Source: Candidatus Zhuqueibacterota bacterium (GTDB lineage: Bacteria > Zhuqueibacterota > Zhuqueibacteria > Residuimicrobiales > Residuimicrobiaceae). Taken from it: DNA of 9,947 nucleotides. The DNA lies in the NCBI GenBank assembly GCA_016934435.1, contig JAFGSU010000133.1, positions 1 through 9,947 of the forward strand, in the 5' to 3' direction. Positions 1-5,785 of this stretch are shown in pieces (the stretch's first letter is position 1; every line of letters starts with the position of its first letter). The notes beneath the pieces were generated by a model, which saw nothing but the letters and a program-made list of their open reading frames with translations, had not been told where the DNA came from and made no database searches. The position numbers and the translations under genes are program-made.

Positions 1-2
1 GA

Positions 3-173
3 AATTATGACGGAGTATTTGCACATGAGGTTTTAATGACGCAAATCAAGAGAGGGATGGGACATGGTGTAAACAAAAAACACCCCGCTGAAATGGAGTG
101 CAGCCCCGCGATGCAAAACAACATCAGCCGGAGCGATCGTGGTCTGCAAATTTGGAAAAAGCCGGGGGGGTGA
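3..173 (+). CDS. possible small or 5'-truncated ORF at left edge
   Basis: The frame beginning at base 3 is open from the left edge to a TGA at 171-173, about 56 codons, converging on the end of the protease gene ten bases further on. Its codons look gene-like, with many C- or G-ending codons after position 75. An internal ATG at 36-38 has a good ribosome site (GAGG at 27-30, five-base spacer) and would give a 45-residue protein beginning MTQIKRGMGHG. In another frame the sequence from base 1 reads EIMTEYLHMRF and stops at TAA 34-36, which overlaps that ATG as TAATG, a classic translational-coupling junction. So either an upstream gene ends at 36 and a coupled mini-gene follows, or a single longer gene ends at 173. 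I recognise no family, and the ORF is short enough to be chance. Confidence 0.25.
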   Translation, partial: NYDGVFAHEVLMTQIKRGMGHGVNKKHPAEMECSPAMQNNISRSDRGLQIWKKPGG

Positions 174-182
174 AAGTTTTCC

Positions 183-3100
183 TTATTGGATCAGGTGCAT
201 GCGCCGCACTTTATGTATGGTTCCGTTGCGCAGGCGATAAAAATAGATGCCGCTGGGAACACTTTGGCCCGATTCATCGCGGCCATCCCAGACGATTTCA
301 TGGCATCCGGCCTGCAAGGTCTGATTGTATATCGTCCTGATATGCCGGCCTTGCAAATCATAAATGTTCAGGGAGGCGTGACCGGATTGCGGCAGTGAAA
401 ACGAGAGCGTCGTTTGGGCGTTAAAGGGATTAGGATAATTCTGTTGCAATACAACCTGTTCCGGAGCGGCGATTGAAATGGATACGGGATCATGAAAAGT
501 TATTTGCCCTGAATAACTGATATCGGCCAGTTGATAGTAATAGGTTTTGCCGCTCACGACGGTGTCATCCAGATACCTGTAATGGTTTTCTTCCAGACTC
601 GTACCCGCTCCGGGAATCATGTGATCATTGATTTTTACATAGCGCTCGTCATGGCTCTCTCGGCGGTACACATCAAATCCCAAATTGACTTTTTCGCTTA
701 TAGTCGTCCATTCGAGGTATACGGTATGCCCGGTAGCGTGCGCTGTGAACGCCGCCAGTTCGATGGGCAGGGCCATGTCGAATAATTCAAGGGAAGGCGT
801 TTCTTCATCACCGGTCAGGTCGATGTCGTATTGATCCAGGACTTTTAAGTTGGAAGTGAGCTGATTCGGTGCGAGTACGCTGCGGGTACTGGTTTTTTGA
901 TAGCGGATTATCACATCAACAATAGAGACGGTATCCGGACTCAGGCTTGTAAATACGCCGCCGGTATAACCATACCTGAATGATACCCGGCCGAAATCGG
1001 GGCTGGATGGATCGTCATTGAATTGCTCCTGACGAAGGGAATACGAAGACTGAGGGAAAAATTGATTGGATAAAGTGACGTTTAGCACCCGCATGGCAAA
1101 ATCATGATTGAGCAGAAAGCCGCCCTGGAACAGTTTAACCGCATGTTCGATGCTATCCCTGTTGATCGCCAGCAGGTTTAGGTGAAGGTTGGCTATTTCC
1201 GATGAGGATGAATCGGTTGTATTATTTACAAATAAAAGTTTGGAATCAATCAGGGGCGATCGCTTTTTCATAAATGTTGCTGTAATGGATTTATCCCCGT
1301 CCATCAGGAGATTTTCGGGATTGTTGCTGCCCTGAATATCGCCGCTCCATTTGATAAATTTCCAGTCTGAATCGGGAGATGCGGACACCTGCAGCAGTTC
1401 TCCCTGAAGATAGAATGGTTTCTCCAGATTTTTTTCGACCAAGCCCTGGCCGATGATATTGATATCCAGAGAACAGGTGGTTGGCGCAGGGCTTGCGCCT
1501 GTAATCACCATGGCAAAAACCTGTCGATCGGCATATAGATTATTTTTATGGTCAATTGTGATCAGATAAGAGCCGGCTATTGCCTCCGGGATTAAGACCT
1601 GTTCGACGTTATCGACCTGATTGTCGCCCCGGGTGGCTGCTGCCGCGGGATTGTCGCGGTCGAGTCGCCAGGGCATGGTTATTTTGCCGTCCTCCAGCCG
1701 CGTCAGGCGAAGATCGAGATCGTTGACCAGTACGGGGATATCAGGATCCAGGGCATAGAAAGGGGTTCCCGGAGGGTCCGTCCAGCAAATAGTGACTTTA
1801 AGCGGCTCCTGCCCGGCAGCATAAATTAGCAGAGAACAGGGCGCATTCGATTGCAGCTCCATTTCCTGTATGGTCATGGGATTCGAGCCGTTCTGCTGTA
1901 TAACCCCTAACGCGCCTTCCGTGTTGAGCAATCCCCAGCCGGCCCGGTAATCGGGACCCTGATCGGGACCCGATTCATGGGCCGTATGAATGACCAGAGC
2001 CTTCACGGTCGAGGCGAGCATATAGTCCCCTTCATGGGTGTTGCCGTAATACTCCTGTAACAGCGCGAGGGAACCGGTGGCGCAGGGCGCTGCCATGGAG
2101 GTGCCGTTCAGCGTCGCATAGGCATCATCCGCTGTGCTGGAGGTAGAATACACATCCTGGCCATTGGTGACCAGGTCCGGCTTAATTCTGCCGTCATCCG
2201 CAGGTCCCCAGGAGCTGTAGTCGGTCATTTTGGAGGCGATATTCAGCGGATTATAATTATGGTCAAGGATATCGTCGATGGCGCCGACGGTGAGGATGTT
2301 TTTGCTGATTGCGTCATCGGAAAGAGAGTCATAAGGGCCGTCAGGACTGCGTTCGGTCGTGCTGATGATCCGGTAGCGACCGACCAGAATCCAGTATTGG
2401 GTGCCGGGCGCCGGGCCGGCATCGGCGCGCTCGTTTCCCGCGGACCTCACCATGAGATAATAAGGGGCATGATAGGCCATTTCATCCAGTTTGCGCGATG
2501 TTTCGGTGTACAATCCGAAAAAGTAATCCTCATCGTCGCTTATTGTGGGATCGCCCAGCCAGACCCATCGGTTATCCCCGAAAATATTGTACACCCACCC
2601 CGTGGCATGGCCGTATGAATGGTTGGATAACAACAAGCCGCCGGCTGCAGCCAGGGCCATTTCACCGATATCGTTATTCCAGTCATAGGCCTGTAATTCC
2701 GCATCGTAGGCCATTCCTTTTGCAGACGGAATGATGCCGGCGGCAATCAGGGTACCTGCGACATGGGTCGCATGCAGGCCGGTTGTTTTGATGGAATCCA
2801 TTTTTGTGATGCGGCCGCCGAATTCCTGATGCGTTGTCAGGACGCCATCGCCGTCCCACGCCGCGAGAATCATATTTTTCCCCGTCAGATCAAAGTGGTT
2901 TGATCCGCCCGGCCAGGCGCAATCCGCCGTAACGGTTGAAGCCGCATGCAAATTGGCTGTGGCATAAAATAACGGGCGATCATGCCGAAAACGGACAAGC
3001 TCGAATATTTTGCCGCTGGGTAGAACTTGCTTGCGATCTATGTTTTGTTGTTGCGCCCATGCTTCGACCATACTGCGGTTTTCGTTGTATTCCTGCCGCC

Positions 3101-3242
3101 AACGGGCAGCCAGTTCCTGTAAAACAGATGTTCTTGTTTTTTTGTGCCGCTGTGGTGCATCAGCGGCATAAATAATCCCCGCTAACAGAAGAATAAAGAT
3201 CGCAGCAATTCGGGTGTTCTTTTTAATGGAGATGGAATTCAT
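183..3242 (-). CDS. secreted subtilisin-like (S8) serine protease with C-terminal FlgD-like / T9SS-type sorting module
   Basis: This is a 1019-residue exported serine endopeptidase. Residues 1-27 form a signal peptide: basic KKNTR, then a hydrophobic run (IAAIFILLLAGIIYA). Residues 30-115 look like a propeptide region. The S8 domain (about 120-450) shows the triad in order: Asp130 in AAWDGDGV, His157 in LHATHVAG and Ser382 in NGTSMAAP, with Asn270 in RSAGN as the likely oxyanion residue. Residues 450-585 form a beta-rich post-catalytic (P/pre-P-like) domain. Residues 590-658 (IIGQGLVEKN...KWSGDI...ITATF) resemble an InlB-B-repeat/Flg_new-type module. Residues 825-922 resemble fibronectin III. 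Residues 930-1019 carry NYPNPFN and end in GIYFYRL, a FlgD-Ig-like tail used as a type IX sorting domain in Bacteroidota and common in Calditrichota-like phyla. The ATG at 3242 is preceded by GGAAAAG with a suitable spacer. It is divergent from lexA and stands alone. Protease identity is firm, but the secretion route is inferred. Confidence 0.93.
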   Translation of the reverse strand: MNSISIKKNTRIAAIFILLLAGIIYAADAPQRHKKTRTSVLQELAARWRQEYNENRSMVEAWAQQQNIDRKQVLPSGKIFELVRFRHDRPLFYATANLHAASTVTADCAWPGGSNHFDLTGKNMILAAWDGDGVLTTHQEFGGRITKMDSIKTTGLHATHVAGTLIAAGIIPSAKGMAYDAELQAYDWNNDIGEMALAAAGGLLLSNHSYGHATGWVYNIFGDNRWVWLGDPTISDDEDYFFGLYTETSRKLDEMAYHAPYYLMVRSAGNERADAGPAPGTQYWILVGRYRIISTTERSPDGPYDSLSDDAISKNILTVGAIDDILDHNYNPLNIASKMTDYSSWGPADDGRIKPDLVTNGQDVYSTSSTADDAYATLNGTSMAAPCATGSLALLQEYYGNTHEGDYMLASTVKALVIHTAHESGPDQGPDYRAGWGLLNTEGALGVIQQNGSNPMTIQEMELQSNAPCSLLIYAAGQEPLKVTICWTDPPGTPFYALDPDIPVLVNDLDLRLTRLEDGKITMPWRLDRDNPAAAATRGDNQVDNVEQVLIPEAIAGSYLITIDHKNNLYADRQVFAMVITGASPAPTTCSLDINIIGQGLVEKNLEKPFYLQGELLQVSASPDSDWKFIKWSGDIQGSNNPENLLMDGDKSITATFMKKRSPLIDSKLLFVNNTTDSSSSEIANLHLNLLAINRDSIEHAVKLFQGGFLLNHDFAMRVLNVTLSNQFFPQSSYSLRQEQFNDDPSSPDFGRVSFRYGYTGGVFTSLSPDTVSIVDVIIRYQKTSTRSVLAPNQLTSNLKVLDQYDIDLTGDEETPSLELFDMALPIELAAFTAHATGHTVYLEWTTISEKVNLGFDVYRRESHDERYVKINDHMIPGAGTSLEENHYRYLDDTVVSGKTYYYQLADISYSGQITFHDPVSISIAAPEQVVLQQNYPNPFNAQTTLSFSLPQSGHASLNIYDLQGRHIRTIYNQTLQAGCHEIVWDGRDESGQSVPSGIYFYRLRNGTIHKVRRMHLIQ

Positions 3243-3437
3243 TTATTACTTTTCCAAATATGGTGTAAACGCGCGAACTGAACTGAAAATGTACTACCCG
3301 CAGGCACCGAATCAATCTCTTTACACTTACTTTTACTGCTGATTAATGCCGGGCTACGAGCATGATTCAAACAAGTGTCCGATAGTAGGCACCGGTCCAT
3401 TCATCAGTTCATGAGTATACACCGGTAGGCACGCAAC

Positions 3438-3464
3438 AATGATGCCCTTTTTGGGCATTATTTT
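3438..3464 (+). terminator. orphan intrinsic-terminator-like hairpin
   Basis: AATGATGCCC (3438-3447) pairs with GGGCATTATT (3453-3462) through nine Watson-Crick pairs and one G-T pair around a five-T loop. The 3' arm runs into TTTT (3461-3464), so on the plus strand this resembles a Rho-independent terminator. No plus-strand gene lies upstream of it, since the protease points the other way. It therefore implies either a short unannotated plus-strand transcript beginning around 3290-3400 or a structural element with another role. On the minus strand it would lie upstream of the protease gene with only a poor T tract. Confidence 0.4.
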
Positions 3465-3491
3465 GCCGCGACATGGCACTATTATAACACC

Positions 3492-3513
3492 ATGATATTT
3501 AAAGAGATATCAT
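3492..3513. promoter_or_regulatory. 7-bp inverted repeat, possible operator
   Basis: ATGATAT (3492-3498) and ATATCAT (3507-3513) form a perfect inverted repeat with an eight-base spacer, in AT-rich DNA between the divergent protease and lexA genes. The geometry (about 15 bases centre to centre) suits a dimeric regulator. No regulator can be named, and AT-rich palindromes of this length do arise by chance. Confidence 0.25.
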
Positions 3514-3552
3514 ATTGCTACAATGTGAAAGAAAAGCATTAATGAGGTGTTA

Positions 3553-3713
3553 ATGACTCAGGACTACTCAAGGAGTGGGTAATAAAGGCAACATCGGAAG
3601 AGATGCTGAGTTTACTTCAACCTCCATCCAACGTCATGCTTGAACAGTGTATTCATGCTCATCTAATGAATCTGACAAAAATTTATAAAAAATTACCAAG
3701 AATAACAAATTGA
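3553..3713 (+). pseudogene. possible frameshifted small ORF
   Basis: An ATG at 3553 with a good Shine-Dalgarno (GAGGTG, 3544-3549) opens a frame reading MTQDYSRSG that stops at 3580-3582. The frame one base back is open from 3546 to a TGA at 3711-3713. It encodes a plausible protein tail that includes EWVIKATSEEMLSLLQPP and ends KIYKKLPRITN. A single -1 shift around 3570 would join both parts into a protein of about 53 residues. This could be a decayed gene, a one-base sequencing error, or a chance overlap. Without the shift, the only ATG-initiated product is 36 residues from 3603, and the GGAAG before it lies too close to serve well. I recognise no family. The codons are more AT-rich than those of the neighbouring genes. 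Confidence 0.25.
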
Positions 3714-3757
3714 ATGGCTTTATTCTATGATATATATCACTTTTTAAAAAAAAGTAC

Positions 3758-3786
3758 TTGACAAATGGACAATTATTTTGTATTTT
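3758..3786 (+). promoter_or_regulatory. sigma-70-type promoter of lexA
   Basis: TTGACA (3758-3763) is a perfect -35 box. It is followed by an exact 17-base spacer and TATTTT (3781-3786) as the -10. An A/T-rich tract with eight consecutive As lies just upstream (3741-3753). Transcription should start near 3793, giving a leader of about 34 bases before the lexA ATG. This also shows that the coding frame open back to TTG 3758 must not be used as the gene start, because that TTG is part of the -35 box. Confidence 0.8.
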
Positions 3787-3790
3787 TAGG

Positions 3791-3804
3791 TGTACAGATG
3801 TTCA
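3791..3804 (+). promoter_or_regulatory. putative LexA operator (SOS box)
   Basis: TGTAC-AGAT-GTTCA is a near-perfect inverted repeat. Its core GTAC-N4-GTTC differs at one base from GAAC-N4-GTTC, the operator form best known from Bacillus-type LexA, and it does not match the E. coli CTGT-N8-ACAG form. It lies directly downstream of the -10 box, over the predicted transcription start, where a bound LexA dimer would block initiation. That is the usual autoregulatory arrangement. Placement and symmetry are seen in the sequence, while binding is inferred. Confidence 0.6.
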
Positions 3805-3826
3805 TATAAGTGGAAGTATGTTTACC

Positions 3827-4456
3827 ATGAAAAATGATTTAACTCCCAAACAACAGCAGGTATTACAGGCCATCAAGCGATTTCATCGTGAGAATGGCTA
3901 TCCGCCGACGGTGCGTGAGCTGGCGGAGTTATTCGGTCAATCCTCCGCGGCGGGAATCCACAAGATTCTGCAGGTGCTTCAGGAAAAAGGAGCCTTGCGT
4001 CGGGGTGAGAGCGGCAAGTCGCGATCGTTCATGGTCATGGATGATTTGTTGGGGGAGGACAAAAGCCATCGCGCCCGGTCGTGTCCGATCATCGGCAATG
4101 TGGTCGCCGGTATGCCGCAGCTTGCTGTGGAAGAGAGGGAAGGGGAATTGTATCTCGACTCCGACTGGGTCGGGCAGGAGGATATTTTTCTGTTGCGCGT
4201 GCGCGGCCACAGTATGATCGATGCCGATATTCGCGACGGCGATCTGTTAGTGGTGCAGATGACGCAGACGTGCAGGAACGGCGATATTATTATCGCTTTG
4301 CTCGAGGAAGAGGCCACGGTGAAGCGTTTTTACAAGGAAGTAGAACGCATTCGCCTGCAGCCGGAAAATCCATCCATGCAACCCATTTATGTAAATAAGG
4401 ACGATCCCAATTTCCGTATTATCGGCAAGGTGAAAGGATTATTAAGAAGGTATTAA
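3827..4456 (+). CDS. lexA: LexA SOS-response repressor / self-cleaving S24 peptidase
   Basis: LexA is a dimeric repressor of DNA-damage genes. RecA filaments on single-stranded DNA stimulate its self-cleavage, which induces the SOS regulon. From ATG 3827 the protein has 209 residues, close to the family norm. The N-terminal winged helix runs from LTPKQQQVLQAI through PPTVRELAELFGQSSAAGIHKILQVLQEKGAL (about 5-57). The C-terminal S24 domain has the scissile Ala94-Gly95 (VVAGMP), nucleophile Ser129 (GHSM) and general-base Lys166 (TVKRF). The spacings of 35 and 37 residues equal those of E. coli LexA (84/119/156). ATG 3827 is preferred over ATG 3818 because GGAAG (3812-3816) is ten bases from the former but one base from the latter, and the family start LTxxQ follows directly. 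It is the first gene of a likely operon and is preceded by its own operator. Confidence 0.96.
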   Translation: MKNDLTPKQQQVLQAIKRFHRENGYPPTVRELAELFGQSSAAGIHKILQVLQEKGALRRGESGKSRSFMVMDDLLGEDKSHRARSCPIIGNVVAGMPQLAVEEREGELYLDSDWVGQEDIFLLRVRGHSMIDADIRDGDLLVVQMTQTCRNGDIIIALLEEEATVKRFYKEVERIRLQPENPSMQPIYVNKDDPNFRIIGKVKGLLRRY

Positions 4457-4885
4457 ATGATGATGATCGATACAAAAAATAGTGCCGTTGACACGGTTGC
4501 CGAAAATCGAACAATAATAAACCGGATGCAGCCCTGTACCACTAATCCGGAAGCGGTCATGCATTCGGCCATTGGAAAAGTTAATCGTCTGTATGGCCAC
4601 ATGCAGGAACGGACCGGTTTTGCTGCAACCGATTTTAACACCTACTTGAAGGTACGCGAACCTCAACTTTTGGCTAAAATGAACGCCGTTTGGAAGTTGA
4701 TCGATTGTGATATTTATTATCGATTTCTGGACGGCCGATTGCAAGAAAAAGAATTTCGTAACTGGCGAAAGCATTTGAGTGAATGGGTCGATGTATTGCG
4801 TTCGGCCATTGAATTATATTGCCTGCATCGGATCGATGTCGTCGAGTCCGACAAGGTCTTTGTTCAAAGCAGCACGAGTGTATAA
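4457..4885 (+). CDS. hypothetical protein directly coupled to lexA
   Basis: This is a 142-residue protein I do not recognise. Its ATG follows the lexA TAA with no spacer. A GAAGG ribosome site (4446-4450) lies inside the last lexA codons, so it is almost certainly co-transcribed and translationally coupled with lexA, and hence LexA-controlled. There is no signal peptide or membrane segment. The centre and C-terminal half (about 35-125) look mainly helical and rich in aromatic and charged residues, for example YLKVREPQLLAKMNAVWKL and FRNWRKHLSEWVDVLRSAIEL. The start is MMMID, so ATGs at 4460 and 4463 are alternatives, but the ribosome-site spacing favours 4457. It does not resemble SulA, ImuA/ImuB, DinB or UmuD. 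A damage-inducible role is inferred from position only. Confidence 0.8.
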   Translation: MMMIDTKNSAVDTVAENRTIINRMQPCTTNPEAVMHSAIGKVNRLYGHMQERTGFAATDFNTYLKVREPQLLAKMNAVWKLIDCDIYYRFLDGRLQEKEFRNWRKHLSEWVDVLRSAIELYCLHRIDVVESDKVFVQSSTSV

Positions 4886-5025
4886 GGGCTGGTAAAGTAA
4901 TGCGGTGTGACGCGGCAGCTAATTGAAAATGCGATGATTGCTGTTTATGCAAAGCGATCGATCTCTTCTTTCAAGCGCACAGAAGCTGTCTGCAAAACCG
5001 GAGAAATATAAACTGAGGTGATATC

Positions 5026-5268
5026 ATGGCAAAAATATATAAATCGGATTGGGTGGCCTATTGGGCGGAATTTAATGATCTGGATTTGCTGCAATATAAA
5101 TCATCCAATCTCGATGAGACCTTACAGGAAATTGAACAGCAAGCTGGATTCAAGCTTTTATCCGGCGACCAGATGCAAGTTATTGTCGCGTTGGAAGATC
5201 GTATACGAGAATTGAGCAAGACCTGCAAAAATAAAAAACAAGACCTCCAGGTTAGTCTGTTTGACTGA
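5026..5268 (+). CDS. small protein with C-terminal beta-clamp-binding motif, probable SOS accessory protein
   Basis: This is an 80-residue soluble protein of unknown family. The ATG at 5026 has a strong ribosome site, GAGGTG (5015-5020), five bases upstream. The N-terminal part is aromatic (SDWVAYWAEFNDLDLLQYK), the middle is helical and acidic (NLDETLQEIEQQAG, QVIVALEDRIREL), and a basic linker follows (KTCKNKKQ). The chain ends in Gln75-Val-Ser-Leu-Phe-Asp80. QVSLFD matches the bacterial sliding-clamp-binding consensus QL(S/D)LF. It sits at the extreme C-terminus after a flexible charged linker, as in Y-family polymerases. It lies 140 bases after the lexA-coupled gene and before a strong hairpin, so it may be the third member of the lexA transcript or may have its own promoter, though I see no convincing one. 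Clamp binding is inferred from the motif. Confidence 0.75.
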   Translation: MAKIYKSDWVAYWAEFNDLDLLQYKSSNLDETLQEIEQQAGFKLLSGDQMQVIVALEDRIRELSKTCKNKKQDLQVSLFD

Positions 5269-5299
5269 TCTATAGCATATCATCCCGTTCCCCCGTCCC

Positions 5300-5349
5300 G
5301 GTGCCGAGCGAATGACGCTTCCCCCACTGGCGTCATTCGTTTCGGCACC
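5300..5349 (+). terminator. strong hairpin after the lexA gene group
   Basis: The arms 5300-5318 and 5330-5349 form 18 Watson-Crick pairs plus one G-T pair with a single bulged T, around an 11-base loop. This is by far the strongest local hairpin in the window and lies 31 bases after the stop of the 80-residue gene, where a terminator is expected. No T tract follows the 3' arm (TGCCCATTT), so it is not a textbook intrinsic terminator. It could instead stabilise the 3' end of the mRNA, work with Rho, or be part of a small repeat or transposon end, given the repeated motifs that begin 11 bases later. Confidence 0.45.
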
Positions 5350-5360
5350 TGCCCATTTAG

Positions 5361-5411
5361 ACACCAGGTTAGTTTATCCCCCAGGAACAACCAAGACATG
5401 TTACCCCCTGA
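5361..5411. repeat. two imperfect tandem repeats, possible transposon-end remnant
   Basis: ACACCAGGTTAG...ATCCCCCAGG (5361-5385) and ACAACCAAGACATGTTACCCCCTG (from 5387) align at about two thirds of positions with two single-base gaps. On the minus strand each reads as a G5 run, an A/T-rich core and a TGGTGT- or TGGTTGT-like end. Short tandem repeats of this kind occur as transposase-binding sites in the termini of some insertion sequences such as the IS21 family. No transposase gene or matching far end is visible in the window, so this would be a remnant. It could also be ordinary intergenic sequence. Confidence 0.25.
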
Positions 5412-5582
5412 TGTGCATTTTTATAGCATGATGAAACCGTGATTATCGTACATTTGCTCAAACCGCCGGAATCCTCTTTAACACATCGCAAAAGGAACCG
5501 TCCTGCGTACCTGCAAGACGGACATGGCCGTGTGCATACAAAATAATTGCATATGTTTACATATATTATTATATTTCAATCT

Positions 5583-5765
5583 ATGACAAATTTCGCACAA
5601 TATTTGCGCAGGCAAAACCGATTTGTAAATATATTTCGCCGAACGATATATCGTATCCGTCGTGATGAACTTGCACTGGCCTTGATGGCTATTTTTTTAC
5701 TTGAATTTGTGGCGGAAGATATCATCAGCGAAAAGGATATTGCCATCGTCGTTGAGCGCGATTAA
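5583..5765 (+). CDS. doubtful small hypothetical ORF
   Basis: An ATG at 5583 opens 60 codons to a TAA at 5763-5765. The same frame extends back to ATG 5553 or TTG 5547 across a very AT-rich stretch. The product has a basic first half (YLRRQNRFVNIFRRTIYRIRRDE), a hydrophobic stretch (LALALMAIFLLEFVAEDII) and a charged end (SEKDIAIVVERD). Codon choice after about 5660 looks like that of the neighbouring genes, which favours coding. None of the possible starts has a visible Shine-Dalgarno sequence, and I recognise no family. It could be a small real gene, the decayed 3' end of a longer one, or chance. Confidence 0.3.
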   Translation: MTNFAQYLRRQNRFVNIFRRTIYRIRRDELALALMAIFLLEFVAEDIISEKDIAIVVERD

Positions 5766-5779
5766 TTCCGGGGTATATT
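5752..5779 (+). promoter_or_regulatory. candidate valS promoter
   Basis: TTGAGC (5752-5757) and TATATT (5774-5779) are separated by 16 bases, with four and five of six matches to the sigma-70 consensus. Transcription would start near 5786 and give an untranslated leader of about 225 bases before valS. It is the best pair I can see in this gap, though the -35 match is moderate and overlaps the end of the doubtful small ORF. Confidence 0.4.
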
Positions 5780-5785
5780 ATTTTG

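Larger units (their letters stand above)
3243..3757. other. 515-base divergent intergenic region
   Basis: This region separates the minus-strand protease from plus-strand lexA, so it should contain both promoters. Only the lexA promoter, at its right edge, is convincing. For the protease I see no good -35/-10 pair. The region also holds an ACCGGT-containing duplicated motif (TAGGCACCGGT at 3386-3396 and CACCGGTAGGCAC at 3420-3432), a terminator-like hairpin (3438-3464), a 7-bp palindrome (3492-3513) and a possibly broken small ORF (3553-3713). The last 100 bases before lexA are very AT-rich and may act as an UP-type promoter element. No tRNA or known RNA motif is recognisable. Confidence 0.6.

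Noticed and set aside
2259..2618. 119-codon plus-strand frame inside the protease gene
   Set aside because: It is antisense to the catalytic domain of the protease, whose conserved residues explain the sequence.
64..3270. Direct 11-base repeats ATGGTGTAAAC flanking the protease as transposon target duplication
   Set aside because: About a dozen exact 11-base matches are expected by chance in a window of this size. No inverted termini or transposase accompany them.
3641..3656. Second LexA box (TGAACAGTGTATTCAT) upstream of the lexA promoter
   Set aside because: The GAAC and TTC half-sites are six bases apart rather than four and only the outer TGAA/TTCA is symmetrical, so it does not fit the operator geometry.
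3243..3757. tRNA or other structured RNA gene in the divergent intergenic region
   Set aside because: GATTCAAAC at 3364-3372 superficially recalls a T-loop, but no acceptor or anticodon stems can be built around it.
3758..3826. lexA starting at the TTG of 3758 or the ATG of 3818
   Set aside because: The TTG belongs to the TTGACA -35 box, so it would not be transcribed. ATG 3818 is only one base from the GGAAG ribosome site, while ATG 3827 is ten bases away and gives the standard LexA N-terminus.
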